In this document: positions 25,893 to 34,680 of the stretch, piece by piece | How the letters are laid out: each line of letters begins with the position of its first letter | Position numbering within the stretch: the first letter of the stretch is position 1 | Source of the DNA: TMED14 sp003507115 | GTDB taxonomy: Bacteria > Bacteroidota > Bacteroidia > Flavobacteriales > Schleiferiaceae | Assembly (NCBI GenBank): GCA_943787925.1 | Contig: CALSOH010000004.1 | Location: forward strand, 1-58,474 | Length of the DNA: 58,474 bases | Direction of reading: 5' to 3' | Notes under the pieces: model-generated | What the model was told of the DNA's origin: nothing | Databases searched by the model: none | What the model saw: the letters and a program-made list of their open reading frames with translations, nothing else | Position numbers and translations under genes: made by a program

Positions 25893-26240
25893 TCATATCC
25901 ACCCTTGGCCCTCACAATAATGCACTACCGCTTCGCGCATCAGCCGTGCCTGGTGTCCCCCTGGCAGGCTAGGAAGGGCCTCAAGGACTTCGAAATGGGG
26001 CCAGCCATCTTCATCTCGACCCACAAATTTGTAATATCCATAGGGCTCTAAGAGTCGACAAATCCCTATGTGAAATACATCCACTTTGTGGTCTTTTCGC
26101 AAGGCCTGGTGCGGCATCTGAAGTTCTTGCAGACCAATGGTGAACAATATCCCATCTAGGTCCATGGGGTCCCCAGGAGAAAATCGGGCTGTAAAGAGTT
26201 CAACAACTCGTTCCCACTTGTCTTTCAATGGATCGCTCAT
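25893..26240 (-). CDS. Conserved hypothetical protein
   Basis: A 115-residue soluble protein that looks helical, with a well-conserved-looking block LLEPYGYYKFVGRDEDGWPHFE near residue 62-83. I recall similar uncharacterised proteins in Bacteroidota but cannot name a family. It is divergent from cvpA with only 17 bp between the start codons, so promoters must overlap the coding starts. Function unknown. Confidence 0.7.
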   Translation of the reverse strand: MSDPLKDKWERVVELFTARFSPGDPMDLDGILFTIGLQELQMPHQALRKDHKVDVFHIGICRLLEPYGYYKFVGRDEDGWPHFEVLEALPSLPGGHQARLMREAVVHYCEGQGWI

Positions 26241-26257
26241 CCTACCTTTAGTGTGTT

Positions 26258-26749
26258 GTGAATGTAGTGGACATTTCTTGTTTGGCGTTGGTCGCGTTCT
26301 TTGCGGGCCGCGGTATTTGGCGTGGTTTTGTCAACGAGTGGTCTGGGCTCTTGGGATTGGTTATGGGATATTTTGCCATCCAAGCCTATGCGCCACCTGC
26401 TGGAGATTGGCTGGCCAATGCCCTTGAGCTCAGCGCTCCAAGCGCCTTATTAATGGCCAAATTCACTCTTTTCCTTGCCGCCTACCTCGGGATAGTCTTG
26501 CTTGGAAAGGCTTTGACCAAAGTGCTTAAACTGGTCTGGCTAGGCTGGGTTAACCGCCTTGCGGGCGGGTTGTCCGGACTGGCCAAGGGCGTTGTTTTTT
26601 CTGCCCTACTCTTAGCATTTTACCTCCAGGCTATTGTCCCAAAATTTCAGATTTCCGAGCCTTGGACCGGCGACTCCTGGGTATACAGCACCTTGGTTTC
26701 CGCAGGCAATGTGTTACTTGATTTGGGCCAAAGCTACCTCGGCGCCTAG
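26258..26749 (+). CDS. cvpA: CvpA family membrane protein
   Basis: A 163-residue protein with four membrane helices. It shows the CvpA pattern: VVDISCLALVAFFAGRGIWRGFVNEWSGLLGLVMGYFA at the N-terminus (split over helices 1-2) and LGWVNRLAGGLSGLAKGVVFSALLL before helix 4. CvpA-type proteins are linked to colicin V export, stress resistance and purine-related phenotypes in Proteobacteria; the role in Bacteroidota is not defined. GTG start; convergent with pgk (22-bp gap). Confidence 0.85.
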   Translation: MNVVDISCLALVAFFAGRGIWRGFVNEWSGLLGLVMGYFAIQAYAPPAGDWLANALELSAPSALLMAKFTLFLAAYLGIVLLGKALTKVLKLVWLGWVNRLAGGLSGLAKGVVFSALLLAFYLQAIVPKFQISEPWTGDSWVYSTLVSAGNVLLDLGQSYLGA

Positions 26750-26771
26750 CCTTTTCGCCTGTTTTTCCGTT

Positions 26772-27968
26772 TTACGCAAAGTCCAAAATAGCTTGAATGC
26801 CCGGGAGCGTCTTGCCCTCCAAGTATTCCAGCATCGCGCCGCCTCCGGTAGAGATGTAGCTCATTCGGTCGGCTAAACCAAATTGTTCCACGGCAGATAC
26901 CGAGTCGCCTCCGCCTACCAGGCTAAATAGTCCGCGCTCCGTCGCTTCGGCAATCGCTTCTCCGACTTCCCGCGTTCCGCCTGCAAAGGCTTCCATTTCA
27001 AACACACCGAGGGGGCCGTTCCACAAGAGGGTTTTGGCCATTTGAACAACCTCGACGAAGGCCTTTATCGACGCGGGGCCTGCATCCAAGCCCTGCCACG
27101 CGTCGGGAATTTCGAAAATGGAACAAATCTGCGTATTTGCGGTGGGCGAAAAATCGTCCGCCGCCAAGACATCGGAAGGAAGGTGCAGCGTCACCCCCTT
27201 TTGGTATGCCATCTGCATGATGTCCAGCGCCGTTTGAAGGTGGTCTAGCTCGCAAATACTACGGCCCACTTGTCCGCCCTGCGCTTTAATAAAGGTGAAG
27301 CTCATGCCCCCACCTATGATGATGTGGTCCACCCGATCCATGAGGCGCTGTAGAATGTCGATCTTGCTCGAAACCTTGGAGCCGCCCACAATCGCGAGGG
27401 TGGGGCGCTCATTGCTCTGAAGAACGCGATTGACGTTCTCTATTTCGGCGGCCATGACATAGCCAAACGCACATTGTCCAGGGAAGTGCTGTGCCACGAT
27501 GGTGGTACTCGCGTGAGCGCGGTGGGCGGTGCCGAAGGCGTCATTGACATAGCAGTCCCCGTGCTGCGCTAATTGCGCCGCAAAATCCGCATCTCCGCGT
27601 TCCTCTCCCGGATAAAAACGCACGTTCTCCAAGAGCAGAATGTCGCCCGGCTCCAGGGCTGAGACGGCAGCGTCCGCCTTGGCGCCGATGGTCTCTTCAC
27701 AGAAGCCCACAGGGCGCCCTAAATGCACGGCTAACGCCTCCGCGACAGGCCGTAAACTATACTTCAATTCGGGCTCCGCTTTAGGTCGCCCCAAATGAGA
27801 GAGAAGAATCACTTTGGCCCCTTGGTCCGCCAAATACCTTATGGTCGGCAAGGTGGCTATAATCCGTTTGTCGTTGGCCACGTGGCCGTCCTCCGTCAAG
27901 GGCACGTTAAAATCAACACGTACAAACGCCCGACGTCCCGAAAGGAATAAATTCTCGATTGTTTTCAT
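26772..27968 (-). CDS. pgk: Phosphoglycerate kinase
   Basis: A 398-residue glycolytic enzyme. Marks: RAFVRVDFNVPLTEDG near residue 15, LLSHLGRPK near 60, the GGSKVSSKI loop near 205, and the C-terminal GGGDSVSAVEQFG / STGGGAMLEYLEGKTLPG. I start at ATG 27966-27968 (MKTIENLFLSGRRAF); seven extra upstream residues are possible but would place the start inside the promoter word. Its 5' region overlaps that of holB on the other strand. Confidence 0.96.
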   Translation of the reverse strand: MKTIENLFLSGRRAFVRVDFNVPLTEDGHVANDKRIIATLPTIRYLADQGAKVILLSHLGRPKAEPELKYSLRPVAEALAVHLGRPVGFCEETIGAKADAAVSALEPGDILLLENVRFYPGEERGDADFAAQLAQHGDCYVNDAFGTAHRAHASTTIVAQHFPGQCAFGYVMAAEIENVNRVLQSNERPTLAIVGGSKVSSKIDILQRLMDRVDHIIIGGGMSFTFIKAQGGQVGRSICELDHLQTALDIMQMAYQKGVTLHLPSDVLAADDFSPTANTQICSIFEIPDAWQGLDAGPASIKAFVEVVQMAKTLLWNGPLGVFEMEAFAGGTREVGEAIAEATERGLFSLVGGGDSVSAVEQFGLADRMSYISTGGGAMLEYLEGKTLPGIQAILDFA

Positions 27969-27986
27969 GGAAAAAGTATGGGACAT

Positions 27987-27994
27987 CAAAGGTA
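27987..27994 (-). promoter_or_regulatory. -7 promoter element TACCTTTG for pgk
   Basis: Exact TAnnTTTG match on the minus strand, 18 bp upstream of the chosen pgk start. Confidence 0.55.
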
Positions 27995-28012
27995 GGTTTC
28001 TACCTTCGCTTC

Positions 28013-29122
28013 GTGCCCGAAATTTTTGACTTTCCCGAGAGCTATCCTGCTAGTCCATGGATCCATCAAGCGGCGTCAGGACACATTCCCCATGCACAAC
28101 TTATTATCAGCCAAAATGGAGGATTGGCGTGGCCGGCGGTGCAGCGTTACGTTCAATCCTTGGTATGTCGCAACGGTGGATGCGGAACATGTGATGGCTG
28201 TATTCAGCATCGCCAGCTCGCCCATCCCGATGTACACTATATCTTTCCCGTCGTCGCAAGCGCCAGCGGATCTGGAACGTCGGACTCCTTCCTTGGTGAA
28301 TTTCGCAACTTTTTGAAATTCAACAAGTTTCCGGTTGTTCGCAATTGGATTGAGGCCTTGGATGGATCCCAAAAAGTAGTGCAGATTTCAGTGAAAGAAG
28401 CCAAACGCATGGGCGATCTTCTCAGCTTGACGTCGCACAGTGGGGGATATAAAATTTTGGTCATTTGGCTTCCTGAGCGGCTCCATGAATCGGCCGCCAA
28501 CAAACTTCTGAAAACCTTGGAAGAGCCGGAGCCTAAAACGATCATTCTCTTAATCAGCCATCAAGAAGATGGCATTCTCGGGACCATTCGTAGTCGATGC
28601 CAAACACTGTATCTCCCTCCTTGGGGCCGAACGGAAGTAGAAAGATGGCTCATCGATGAGCGAAAAATAGACCCCAATCAGGCCAAAATCCTTTCCGCCT
28701 TAAGCGGTGGAGAGCCGGGTGTGGCACTCGACTTTTTAGAAAACCGTGAGCGCCTCCTGCCGCTTGCAGAGCACTTCGTTGAATGGCTTCGACTGGCCTT
28801 TAAAAAAGACCTACCTGGACTACAACAGTGGGTGGACCATCTTGGTGCCTGGAACAGGGAACAACAACGAGATTTCTTGGTTTTTTCGGGCGGCGTTTTA
28901 TCGCAGCTTGAACGCAAGCGCCATCAGGCCCTGCGGGGTTTTTCATTGGACTGGTTCCCGGAGGTATCCTTTAACGCGGAGGGATTTTCCAAGCTTATGG
29001 ATCGTCAAAAAGTTTCCTTGATGCATAAAACCCTGGATGATGCCTTCAAGGATGTTGGCCGAAACGTCAATGCGCGTCTTGTTTTCTTCGACGCGAGCCT
29101 CCAGCTTATGAAGGCTTTCTAA
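28013..29122 (+). CDS. holB: DNA polymerase III delta' subunit
   Basis: A clamp-loader subunit of about 369 residues. I use GTG 28013 (MPEIFDFPESYPASPWIHQAA); a longer reading to 27959 would overlap the pgk promoter and start codon. The zinc-binding cysteines appear in CRNGGCGTCDGCIQHRQLAHPD near residue 50, then the sensor region KLLKTLEEPEPKTIILLISHQ (near 150) and IRSRCQTLYLPPW, typical of delta' proteins. No functional Walker A is visible, as expected for delta'. Its 3' end overlaps the opposite methyltransferase gene by 17 bp. Confidence 0.88.
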   Translation: MPEIFDFPESYPASPWIHQAASGHIPHAQLIISQNGGLAWPAVQRYVQSLVCRNGGCGTCDGCIQHRQLAHPDVHYIFPVVASASGSGTSDSFLGEFRNFLKFNKFPVVRNWIEALDGSQKVVQISVKEAKRMGDLLSLTSHSGGYKILVIWLPERLHESAANKLLKTLEEPEPKTIILLISHQEDGILGTIRSRCQTLYLPPWGRTEVERWLIDERKIDPNQAKILSALSGGEPGVALDFLENRERLLPLAEHFVEWLRLAFKKDLPGLQQWVDHLGAWNREQQRDFLVFSGGVLSQLERKRHQALRGFSLDWFPEVSFNAEGFSKLMDRQKVSLMHKTLDDAFKDVGRNVNARLVFFDASLQLMKAF

Positions 29123-30014
29123 GTACGTACATCAGGCTGGAGGTGTTCTCTCGGCCTCCCCGTATATTGCTCCAAAATCCTTTCCACGTCGCGGCAATCC
29201 AACGCTTAGATCCGTGCTGAAAAGACTCACTGAGTAAGCCCACGTAATATGCATCCAATTGCATGGGACGTATTGATTCGAGCTGCCATCCCGTTTTCGT
29301 CGCCAAGCGATTCACGTCCTCTTTCGTAAAATGCCAAAAATGAATGGGCACGTCCCAGGCTGCCCAATGCACCCCATAGTGTTCTGCATCCCACGATTTC
29401 GGATTCGGCAGGGCTAGAACCAGAGCAGCGCCCGGCTGAGCTCTCTCATGCAAGACCTTTAATGTGTGAACTGGGTCCGGAAGATGCTCTAAAACATGAA
29501 AAAGAGAAATTCCGTCAAATTTTTGCTCGACCGGAAGGTCTTCTATTTTTTCAAAAACAAGCTGATTTATGCGTTTTTCGGCTTGTTTTCGCGCATTTTC
29601 GCTGATTTCTACCCCAAAAACGGTCCATTTTTGCTTTTTGGCCTCCTCCAAAAAAACGCCTATTCCACATCCGACGTCCAGCAGGAGGCGAATTTTTGAT
29701 TTTGAAGGCACTAAGCGATGGAAAAATTGAACTTTTTTCCGCGCGGCATAGCCCCGGAGAAAATGATAGAGTATATCAAAGAGGCCTCGTCCCGCCTCGT
29801 TGTGACTTTTATACGCGGGCGAATCGTAATAGCGCCCAATAGTCTCTCCAGACGGACGCGGTGTTGTGCGCATAAAGCCACAGGACGAACAGGCAACAAT
29901 AGAAAAATCTTCCTGACTGACCATGTGGTCACGAACCACCAGGGTGGAATCGCTTTCCATTGAATGGCACAAGGGGCAGGAGGCTATCTGTTCGAGGTGT
30001 TCCACGTGAAACAT
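29106..30014 (-). CDS. Class I SAM-dependent methyltransferase with N-terminal zinc-ribbon-like motif
   Basis: A 302-residue protein. Cysteines CPLCHS near residue 13 and CSSCGF near 42 form a zinc-ribbon-like pair; the Methyltransf_23 fold follows with LLLDVGCGIGVFLEEA near 110 (SAM motif I) and FDGISLFHVLEHLPDPVHTL near 165. Such enzymes modify sugars or lipids; the target is unknown. The first codons MFHVEH are formed by the parS site at 29998-30013, so the start of the gene doubles as a partition site. Confidence 0.85.
   Translation of the reverse strand: MFHVEHLEQIASCPLCHSMESDSTLVVRDHMVSQEDFSIVACSSCGFMRTTPRPSGETIGRYYDSPAYKSHNEAGRGLFDILYHFLRGYAARKKVQFFHRLVPSKSKIRLLLDVGCGIGVFLEEAKKQKWTVFGVEISENARKQAEKRINQLVFEKIEDLPVEQKFDGISLFHVLEHLPDPVHTLKVLHERAQPGAALVLALPNPKSWDAEHYGVHWAAWDVPIHFWHFTKEDVNRLATKTGWQLESIRPMQLDAYYVGLLSESFQHGSKRWIAATWKGFWSNIRGGRENTSSLMYVLRKPS
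29998..30013. promoter_or_regulatory. parS partition site 1
   Basis: The 16-mer TGTTCCACGTGAAACA matches the chromosomal parS consensus TGTTnCACGTGAAACA at every fixed base. ParB (Spo0J) binds such sites near the origin. It overlaps the start of the methyltransferase gene and lies 12 bp from the stop of mnmG. Confidence 0.88.
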
Positions 30015-30024
30015 AATGCGGGGA

Positions 30025-31872
30025 TTAGCGCCCCAAATGAACCATTAAAATTTGGATATCCGCAGGGGAGACACCCGAAATACGGCTTGCTTGACCTAAG
30101 GTTTCTGGTTGAATGCGTTGCAATTTCTGCCGGCTCTCCATGCTTAACGCGGTAATGGTATCGAAGGAAAAGGCCGAAGGAATGCGCAAATTCTCGAGGC
30201 GCTTCAACTTAAGCACCTGTTCCATTTCCTTCTCGATGTAACCCGCATACTTCATGGAAATTTCGACTTGTTCCCAAACTTCGTCGGCATAAACCGGGAC
30301 ATCCCGAGCCACGTTTTCCAAGATGCCTTCCAGATGTAATTGGGGGCGACTGACCAGTTGGGCTAAGGGGCCCCGCTGCTTCAGGATGGCGGTATCCATG
30401 CTTTCTAGATACGCATTGGTCTCCTGGGGCTCCACGCTTTGGGCGGCTAGCCAGGATTCGGCTGAATCAATGTCTGCCATTTTTTGCTCAAAGCGCGCCC
30501 ATTGGGTGTCCTCAATCAACCCTAGCTCTCGACCAAGCGCAGTTAAGCGACGATCTGCATTGTCTTGGCGGAGCGTGAGTCGAAATTCCGCCCGGCTTGT
30601 AAACATGCGATAGGGTTCTTCGGTGCCTTTCGTAATGAGGTCGTCAATCAAAACACCCATGTAGGCTTGGCTGCGATCCAGGGTAAAGGCCTCCTTGCCA
30701 TTCACTGCCAAATGCGCATTAATGCCCGCCATCAGGCCTTGGCACGCCGCCTCTTCATAGCCTGTGGTACCGTTAATTTGGCCCGCAAAGAAGAGACGGG
30801 GGACAATTTTGGTCTCTAAACTATGCGTGAGCTGTGTAGGGGGAAAGTAATCGTATTCCACGGCGTACCCGGGACGGAAAAAGCGCGCATTTTCAAAACC
30901 CGGAACTTTGCGCAAGGCGTCGTGCTGCACTTCCTCTGGGAGAGATGTACTAAAACCATTGATGTAGACCTCGACGGTGTCCCATCCTTCAGGTTCGATA
31001 AACATTTGATGACTCGTCTTGTCCGCGAAGCGGTTGATTTTATCCTCAATGCTCGGGCAATACCGTGGACCAGAAGATTGAATCGCCCCGTTAAAGAGGG
31101 GGCTGCGATCAAAGGATGCGCGCAAGGTATCATGTACATGCTCGCTGGTGTGGGCAATCCAACACGAGCGTTGTTTTGTGAGGGGTTGCGTAGGGGTATA
31201 GGAGAATTTCCCGGGTTTTTCATCCCCTTTTTGCTCCTCAAATTGGCGGTAGTCCAAACTACGCCCATCCAAGCGCGGCGGGGTTCCCGTCTTCATCCGT
31301 CCAGAGTCAAATCCCATCGCTTGCAGGCATTCTGTAATCCCCTTTGCACTTCCTTCGGAGGAGCGTCCTCCTGCCATTTGTTTCTCCCCAATATGCATCA
31401 CGCCATTCAAAAAGGTTCCGCTGGTTAAAACAACGGAGCGCCCGGAAACACGATTTCCATTTTGAAGGACCACCCCAGTGACCCCCTGGCTATCTGTCAG
31501 GACTTCATTGGCGGTACTTTGAACGAAGTGAAGGTTCTCCATTTGCTCGAGCGTCAGGCGCCAGGTCTCTGCAAAACGCCAACGATCTGATTGCACGCGT
31601 GGACTCCACATCGCAGGACCTTTGGAACGATTCAGCATGCGGAACTGGATAGCAGTGGTATCACTGATGATTCCACTAAAGCCCCCCAACGCATCGATTT
31701 CACGGACAATTTGGCCCTTTGCCACCCCGCCCATCGCGGGATTGCAGCTCATTTGACCAATGGTCTGCATATTCATGGTCACCAGAAGAGTCTTGGATCC
31801 CATGCGTGCGGCCGCACATGCCGCCTCACAGCCTGCATGCCCCGCTCCCACTACTATTACATCGTATGTCAT
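30025..31872 (-). CDS. mnmG: tRNA uridine-5-carboxymethylaminomethyl modification enzyme, FAD subunit
   Basis: A 615-residue flavoprotein (GidA) that with MnmE modifies U34 of certain tRNAs. Marks: VVGAGHAGCEAACAAARMG (FAD-binding, residue 7), CNPAMGGVAKGQIVREIDALGG (near 48), RSKGPAMWSPRVQSDR, GPRYCPSIEDKI (near 270), and FFAGQINGTTGYEEAACQG (near 370). It is flanked by two identical parS sites. mnmG near origin and par sites is common across bacteria. Confidence 0.97.
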   Translation of the reverse strand: MTYDVIVVGAGHAGCEAACAAARMGSKTLLVTMNMQTIGQMSCNPAMGGVAKGQIVREIDALGGFSGIISDTTAIQFRMLNRSKGPAMWSPRVQSDRWRFAETWRLTLEQMENLHFVQSTANEVLTDSQGVTGVVLQNGNRVSGRSVVLTSGTFLNGVMHIGEKQMAGGRSSEGSAKGITECLQAMGFDSGRMKTGTPPRLDGRSLDYRQFEEQKGDEKPGKFSYTPTQPLTKQRSCWIAHTSEHVHDTLRASFDRSPLFNGAIQSSGPRYCPSIEDKINRFADKTSHQMFIEPEGWDTVEVYINGFSTSLPEEVQHDALRKVPGFENARFFRPGYAVEYDYFPPTQLTHSLETKIVPRLFFAGQINGTTGYEEAACQGLMAGINAHLAVNGKEAFTLDRSQAYMGVLIDDLITKGTEEPYRMFTSRAEFRLTLRQDNADRRLTALGRELGLIEDTQWARFEQKMADIDSAESWLAAQSVEPQETNAYLESMDTAILKQRGPLAQLVSRPQLHLEGILENVARDVPVYADEVWEQVEISMKYAGYIEKEMEQVLKLKRLENLRIPSAFSFDTITALSMESRQKLQRIQPETLGQASRISGVSPADIQILMVHLGR

Positions 31873-31888
31873 TGTTCCACGTGAAACA
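31873..31888. promoter_or_regulatory. parS partition site 2
   Basis: A second TGTTCCACGTGAAACA, identical to the first and in the same orientation, directly upstream of the mnmG ATG (31870-31872) and 3 bp from the stop of ybeY. The site occupies the place where the mnmG ribosome binding site would be. Confidence 0.88.
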
Positions 31889-31890
31889 TT

Positions 31891-32319
31891 CTACCAAGTC
31901 ATTCCAAAGCGCGCTGCTTCGGCCATGTATTTTTCTTCCAGTTCGCGCATGGTTCGCTTTTCTTCCTCCGTTCCATCCCCGTAACCACATAGGTGCAGGA
32001 ATCCATGCACATGTACTCTCGCCGCTTCCTGACCGATGGGGACACCCAACTCTTGGGCGTGGTCCGCAATACGCTCCACACTGATCGCTAAATCTCCATG
32101 AATTCTATTTCCCCGACAGCGATCAAAAGTGATGATATCCGTATAGTAATCGTGCTGTAAATAACTTCGATTCACCACGAGTAAATCCTCATCGCTGTAA
32201 TAAGCGATATGCAGCGATCCCCAGGTTTTTCCTTCTTCCCCCGCCACATACTTCAGCCATTCCATGATCTGTGGCTCATGAAACAACCATGGGGTTGGGA
32301 AACTTTCCGCAGTGGTCAT
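31891..32319 (-). CDS. ybeY: Endoribonuclease YbeY (rRNA maturation)
   Basis: A 142-residue metal-dependent RNase for 16S rRNA 3' processing. I start at ATG 32317-32319 (MTTAESFPTPW), two bases from the rpiB stop; a longer reading would overlap rpiB. The zinc motif is HVHGFLHLCGYGD near residue 110; the third His of the usual HGxLHLxGYDH is absent, but this is normal for Bacteroidota, where the motif ends in D and is followed by TEEEK. Part of the run rpiB-ybeY-mnmG. Confidence 0.92.
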   Translation of the reverse strand: MTTAESFPTPWLFHEPQIMEWLKYVAGEEGKTWGSLHIAYYSDEDLLVVNRSYLQHDYYTDIITFDRCRGNRIHGDLAISVERIADHAQELGVPIGQEAARVHVHGFLHLCGYGDGTEEEKRTMRELEEKYMAEAARFGMTW

Positions 32320-32320
32320 G

Positions 32321-32764
32321 TTAGCATCCGGCAATTTTATCGACGCGTCGCTGATGGCGACCTCCTTCAAAGCTCTCATGGATAAATGCTTGGACACAAG
32401 CTACAGCCTCATCGGTGGAAATAAACCGTGCCGGTAAGGCTATAACATTGGCATCATTGTGCTGAACAGCTAACGCCGCAATCTCTCGATTCCAACATAA
32501 AGCAGAGCGCACGACAGCATGCTTATTGACGCTCATGTTAATGCCATTTCCACTCCCACATATAACAATACCTCGATCCGCACGGCCTTGGACGATATCC
32601 CCAGCGACGGCATGCGCGAAATCTGGATAATCCACCGAATCAGGTGTATCGCATCCGTGATTAATTACCTTAATACCTTGATTTTCAAGATATTCTGTTA
32701 TTATTGCTTTTAATTCAGGACCTGCGTGGTCGTTGCCAATAGATACCGTGGAGATCTTGTTCAT
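32321..32764 (-). CDS. rpiB: Ribose-5-phosphate isomerase B
   Basis: A 147-residue enzyme of the RpiB/LacAB family that interconverts ribose 5-phosphate and ribulose 5-phosphate. Marks: SIGNDHAGPELK near residue 8, DYPDFAHAVA near 45, the catalytic Cys in GIVICGSGNGINMSVNK near 70, and CWNREIAALAVQHNDANVIALPARF. Length is normal. Upstream is an AT-rich 339-bp gap. Confidence 0.94.
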   Translation of the reverse strand: MNKISTVSIGNDHAGPELKAIITEYLENQGIKVINHGCDTPDSVDYPDFAHAVAGDIVQGRADRGIVICGSGNGINMSVNKHAVVRSALCWNREIAALAVQHNDANVIALPARFISTDEAVACVQAFIHESFEGGRHQRRVDKIAGC

Positions 32765-33103
32765 AACCTGTTCATTTATCCCTTTAGATGTTCATTGCTT
32801 TCTTTTCATTCGGAGAAGTAAAATTTTCATTCACAAGGTTATGGGATTAAAAGCTACGTTTATTGACAACCTCTACTACGAGGAGTTTTCAACGATTTTC
32901 CCATCACCTTACTCAAACCTGTTTGTGTATAGGTAAAAGTATTTCGAACGTTTTCAAGCGATTAGCTAAAATTAGGTCGTTCATATCCTGTGGATAAGTG
33001 CTCATAACCGACTCTTGCAAATAGTATCCCACTTCTTTCTACACTCTATCAACCGACTACTACTATTAAGCATCTTCTCTCTAAAGAAAAAAATATTTAA
33101 TGT
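32765..33103. other. AT-rich gene-free region, candidate replication origin
   Basis: A 339-bp gap, clearly richer in A+T than the rest of the window, with no ORF of substance. It holds a perfect DnaA box, TGTGGATAA at 32990-32998 (TTATCCACA on the minus strand), and near-matches at 32861-32869 (ttattgaca, 7 of 9) and 32925-32933 (tgtgtatag, 7 of 9 inverted). The end at 33080-33112 is almost pure A/T and could unwind. With two parS sites 1-3 kb away this is a plausible oriC, but one perfect box is a weak case; it may simply be a long promoter region for rpiB. Confidence 0.4.
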
Positions 33104-34630
33104 TTATATGTTGAATTCAATGCCTTGCGCCAAGGGAAGGCTGTGACCATAGTTCAGTGTATTGGTCTGGCGACGCATATAGCCTTTCCATGCATCGGAT
33201 CCGCTTTCACGTCCCCCACCTGTTTCTTTTTCACCGCCAAATGCACCGCCAATTTCAGCTCCACTCGTGCCAATGTTGGCGTTGGCAATTCCGCAATCAG
33301 ATCCGCCAGCACTGAGAAAACGATGGGCTTCTTGCATGGAGCCGGTCATAATCGCAGAGGACAAGCCTTGCGGAACCCCGTTTTGCAAGGCAATCGCTTG
33401 GTCGAGTGTCTCATATTTCATGACATACAACAAAGGAGCAAAGGTTTCGTGCTGGACGATCTCCCAATGATTCTCCACTTCTGCGATCGATGGGCTGACA
33501 TAGCAATCACTGGCTTGATTACTCAGAGCACCACCTTTCACTAAGAATCGACCACCGGCTTTTTCAACGGCTTCCAGAGATTGCAGGTACATTCCAACGG
33601 CATCGGTATCAATCAAGGGACCCATGTGGTTTTTAGCATCCAAGGGGCTTCCTATTTTGATTTGTTTGTAGGCGTTCACGATTGCATCGCACACCTTGTC
33701 GTAAATAGATGAATGGATGATTAAGCGACGCGTAGAGGTGCAACGTTGACCTGCGGTACCAACGGCTCCAAAAACAGCGGCTGTGACCGTCATTTTTAAA
33801 TCGGCGGTATCTGTGATGATCATCGCATTATTTCCACCCAGCTCCAAAATGGAACGGCCCAAACGGCTTCCTACTCTCGTAGCGACATCCTTTCCCATTC
33901 GGATAGATCCCGTCGCTGAAATGACTGGAATACATCCATCTTCAGCCATCCACACACCTAGGTCACGTCCACCCGTGACAATCGTAGATAATCCTTCTGG
34001 AAGATGGAGTTCAGCCGAAACCTCATTCCAAATTTTTTGACAAGCCAAAGCACACATAGGTACTTTCTCCGAACCCTTCCAAACACAGGCATCACCACAA
34101 ATCCAGGCGAGGGCGGCGTTCCAGGCCCAAACGGCCACGGGAAAATTAAAAGCGGAAATTATACCCACGACTCCCACTGGGTGCCATTGTTCCATCATGA
34201 AATGATCCGGGCGTTCACTTTTTATCGTCAATCCCGTCAGTTGGCGAGAGAGTCCTACGGCGTAGTCGCAGATGTCAATCATTTCCTGAACTTCTCCCAA
34301 ACCTTCTTGGTAGGATTTACCCATTTCATAGGAAACAAGCATACCTAAGGCCTCTTTTTGCTCCCGCAATTTGTTTCCAAAAACGCGAACCGCTTCACCT
34401 CGTTTGGGTGCAGGTACTTCGCGCCATAGAACTTGGGCCGCTTGGGCCGCAGCGATGACTTCGTGGTATTGGGCCTCTGTAGTTTCGGAAACAGAGCCAA
34501 TCAGTTGGCCATCCACAGGGGAAAAACTGGAAATAAACTGGTCTGAAGTCAAAGCGCGGGAACCAATCCAGGTTCCTGCGTTTTGATCTTTGAATCCAAA
34601 TCCAGCCAAAACGGAGGATATCTGGGTCAT
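33104..34630 (-). CDS. ALDH7-type aldehyde dehydrogenase (alpha-aminoadipate semialdehyde type)
   Basis: A 508-residue NAD-dependent aldehyde dehydrogenase. The catalytic Cys is in GTAGQRCTSTRRLIIH (near residue 300), the catalytic Glu in LELGGNNAMI (near 265), and the cofactor region VVGIISAFNFPVAVWAWN (near 155). The C-terminal EIGGAFGGEKETGGGRESGSD and WKGYMRRQTNTLNYG are typical of ALDH7/antiquitin (AmaB), which oxidises aminoadipate semialdehyde in lysine breakdown. The receiver/AraC gene just upstream on the same strand might control it. Confidence 0.9.
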   Translation of the reverse strand: MTQISSVLAGFGFKDQNAGTWIGSRALTSDQFISSFSPVDGQLIGSVSETTEAQYHEVIAAAQAAQVLWREVPAPKRGEAVRVFGNKLREQKEALGMLVSYEMGKSYQEGLGEVQEMIDICDYAVGLSRQLTGLTIKSERPDHFMMEQWHPVGVVGIISAFNFPVAVWAWNAALAWICGDACVWKGSEKVPMCALACQKIWNEVSAELHLPEGLSTIVTGGRDLGVWMAEDGCIPVISATGSIRMGKDVATRVGSRLGRSILELGGNNAMIITDTADLKMTVTAAVFGAVGTAGQRCTSTRRLIIHSSIYDKVCDAIVNAYKQIKIGSPLDAKNHMGPLIDTDAVGMYLQSLEAVEKAGGRFLVKGGALSNQASDCYVSPSIAEVENHWEIVQHETFAPLLYVMKYETLDQAIALQNGVPQGLSSAIMTGSMQEAHRFLSAGGSDCGIANANIGTSGAEIGGAFGGEKETGGGRESGSDAWKGYMRRQTNTLNYGHSLPLAQGIEFNI

Positions 34631-34654
34631 GGGAAAATCGTATTAATTCTCCCA

Positions 34655-34662
34655 CAAAGGTA
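34655..34662 (-). promoter_or_regulatory. -7 promoter element TACCTTTG for the aldehyde dehydrogenase
   Basis: Exact TAnnTTTG match on the minus strand, 24 bp before the ATG. Confidence 0.55.
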
Positions 34663-34680
34663 AACCTCATCGGCTGCGCC

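Noticed and set aside
31891..32319. YbeY lacks the third histidine of the usual zinc motif.
   Set aside because: The form HGxLHLxGxxD followed by TEEEK is usual in Bacteroidota as far as I know, so this is not a loss of function.
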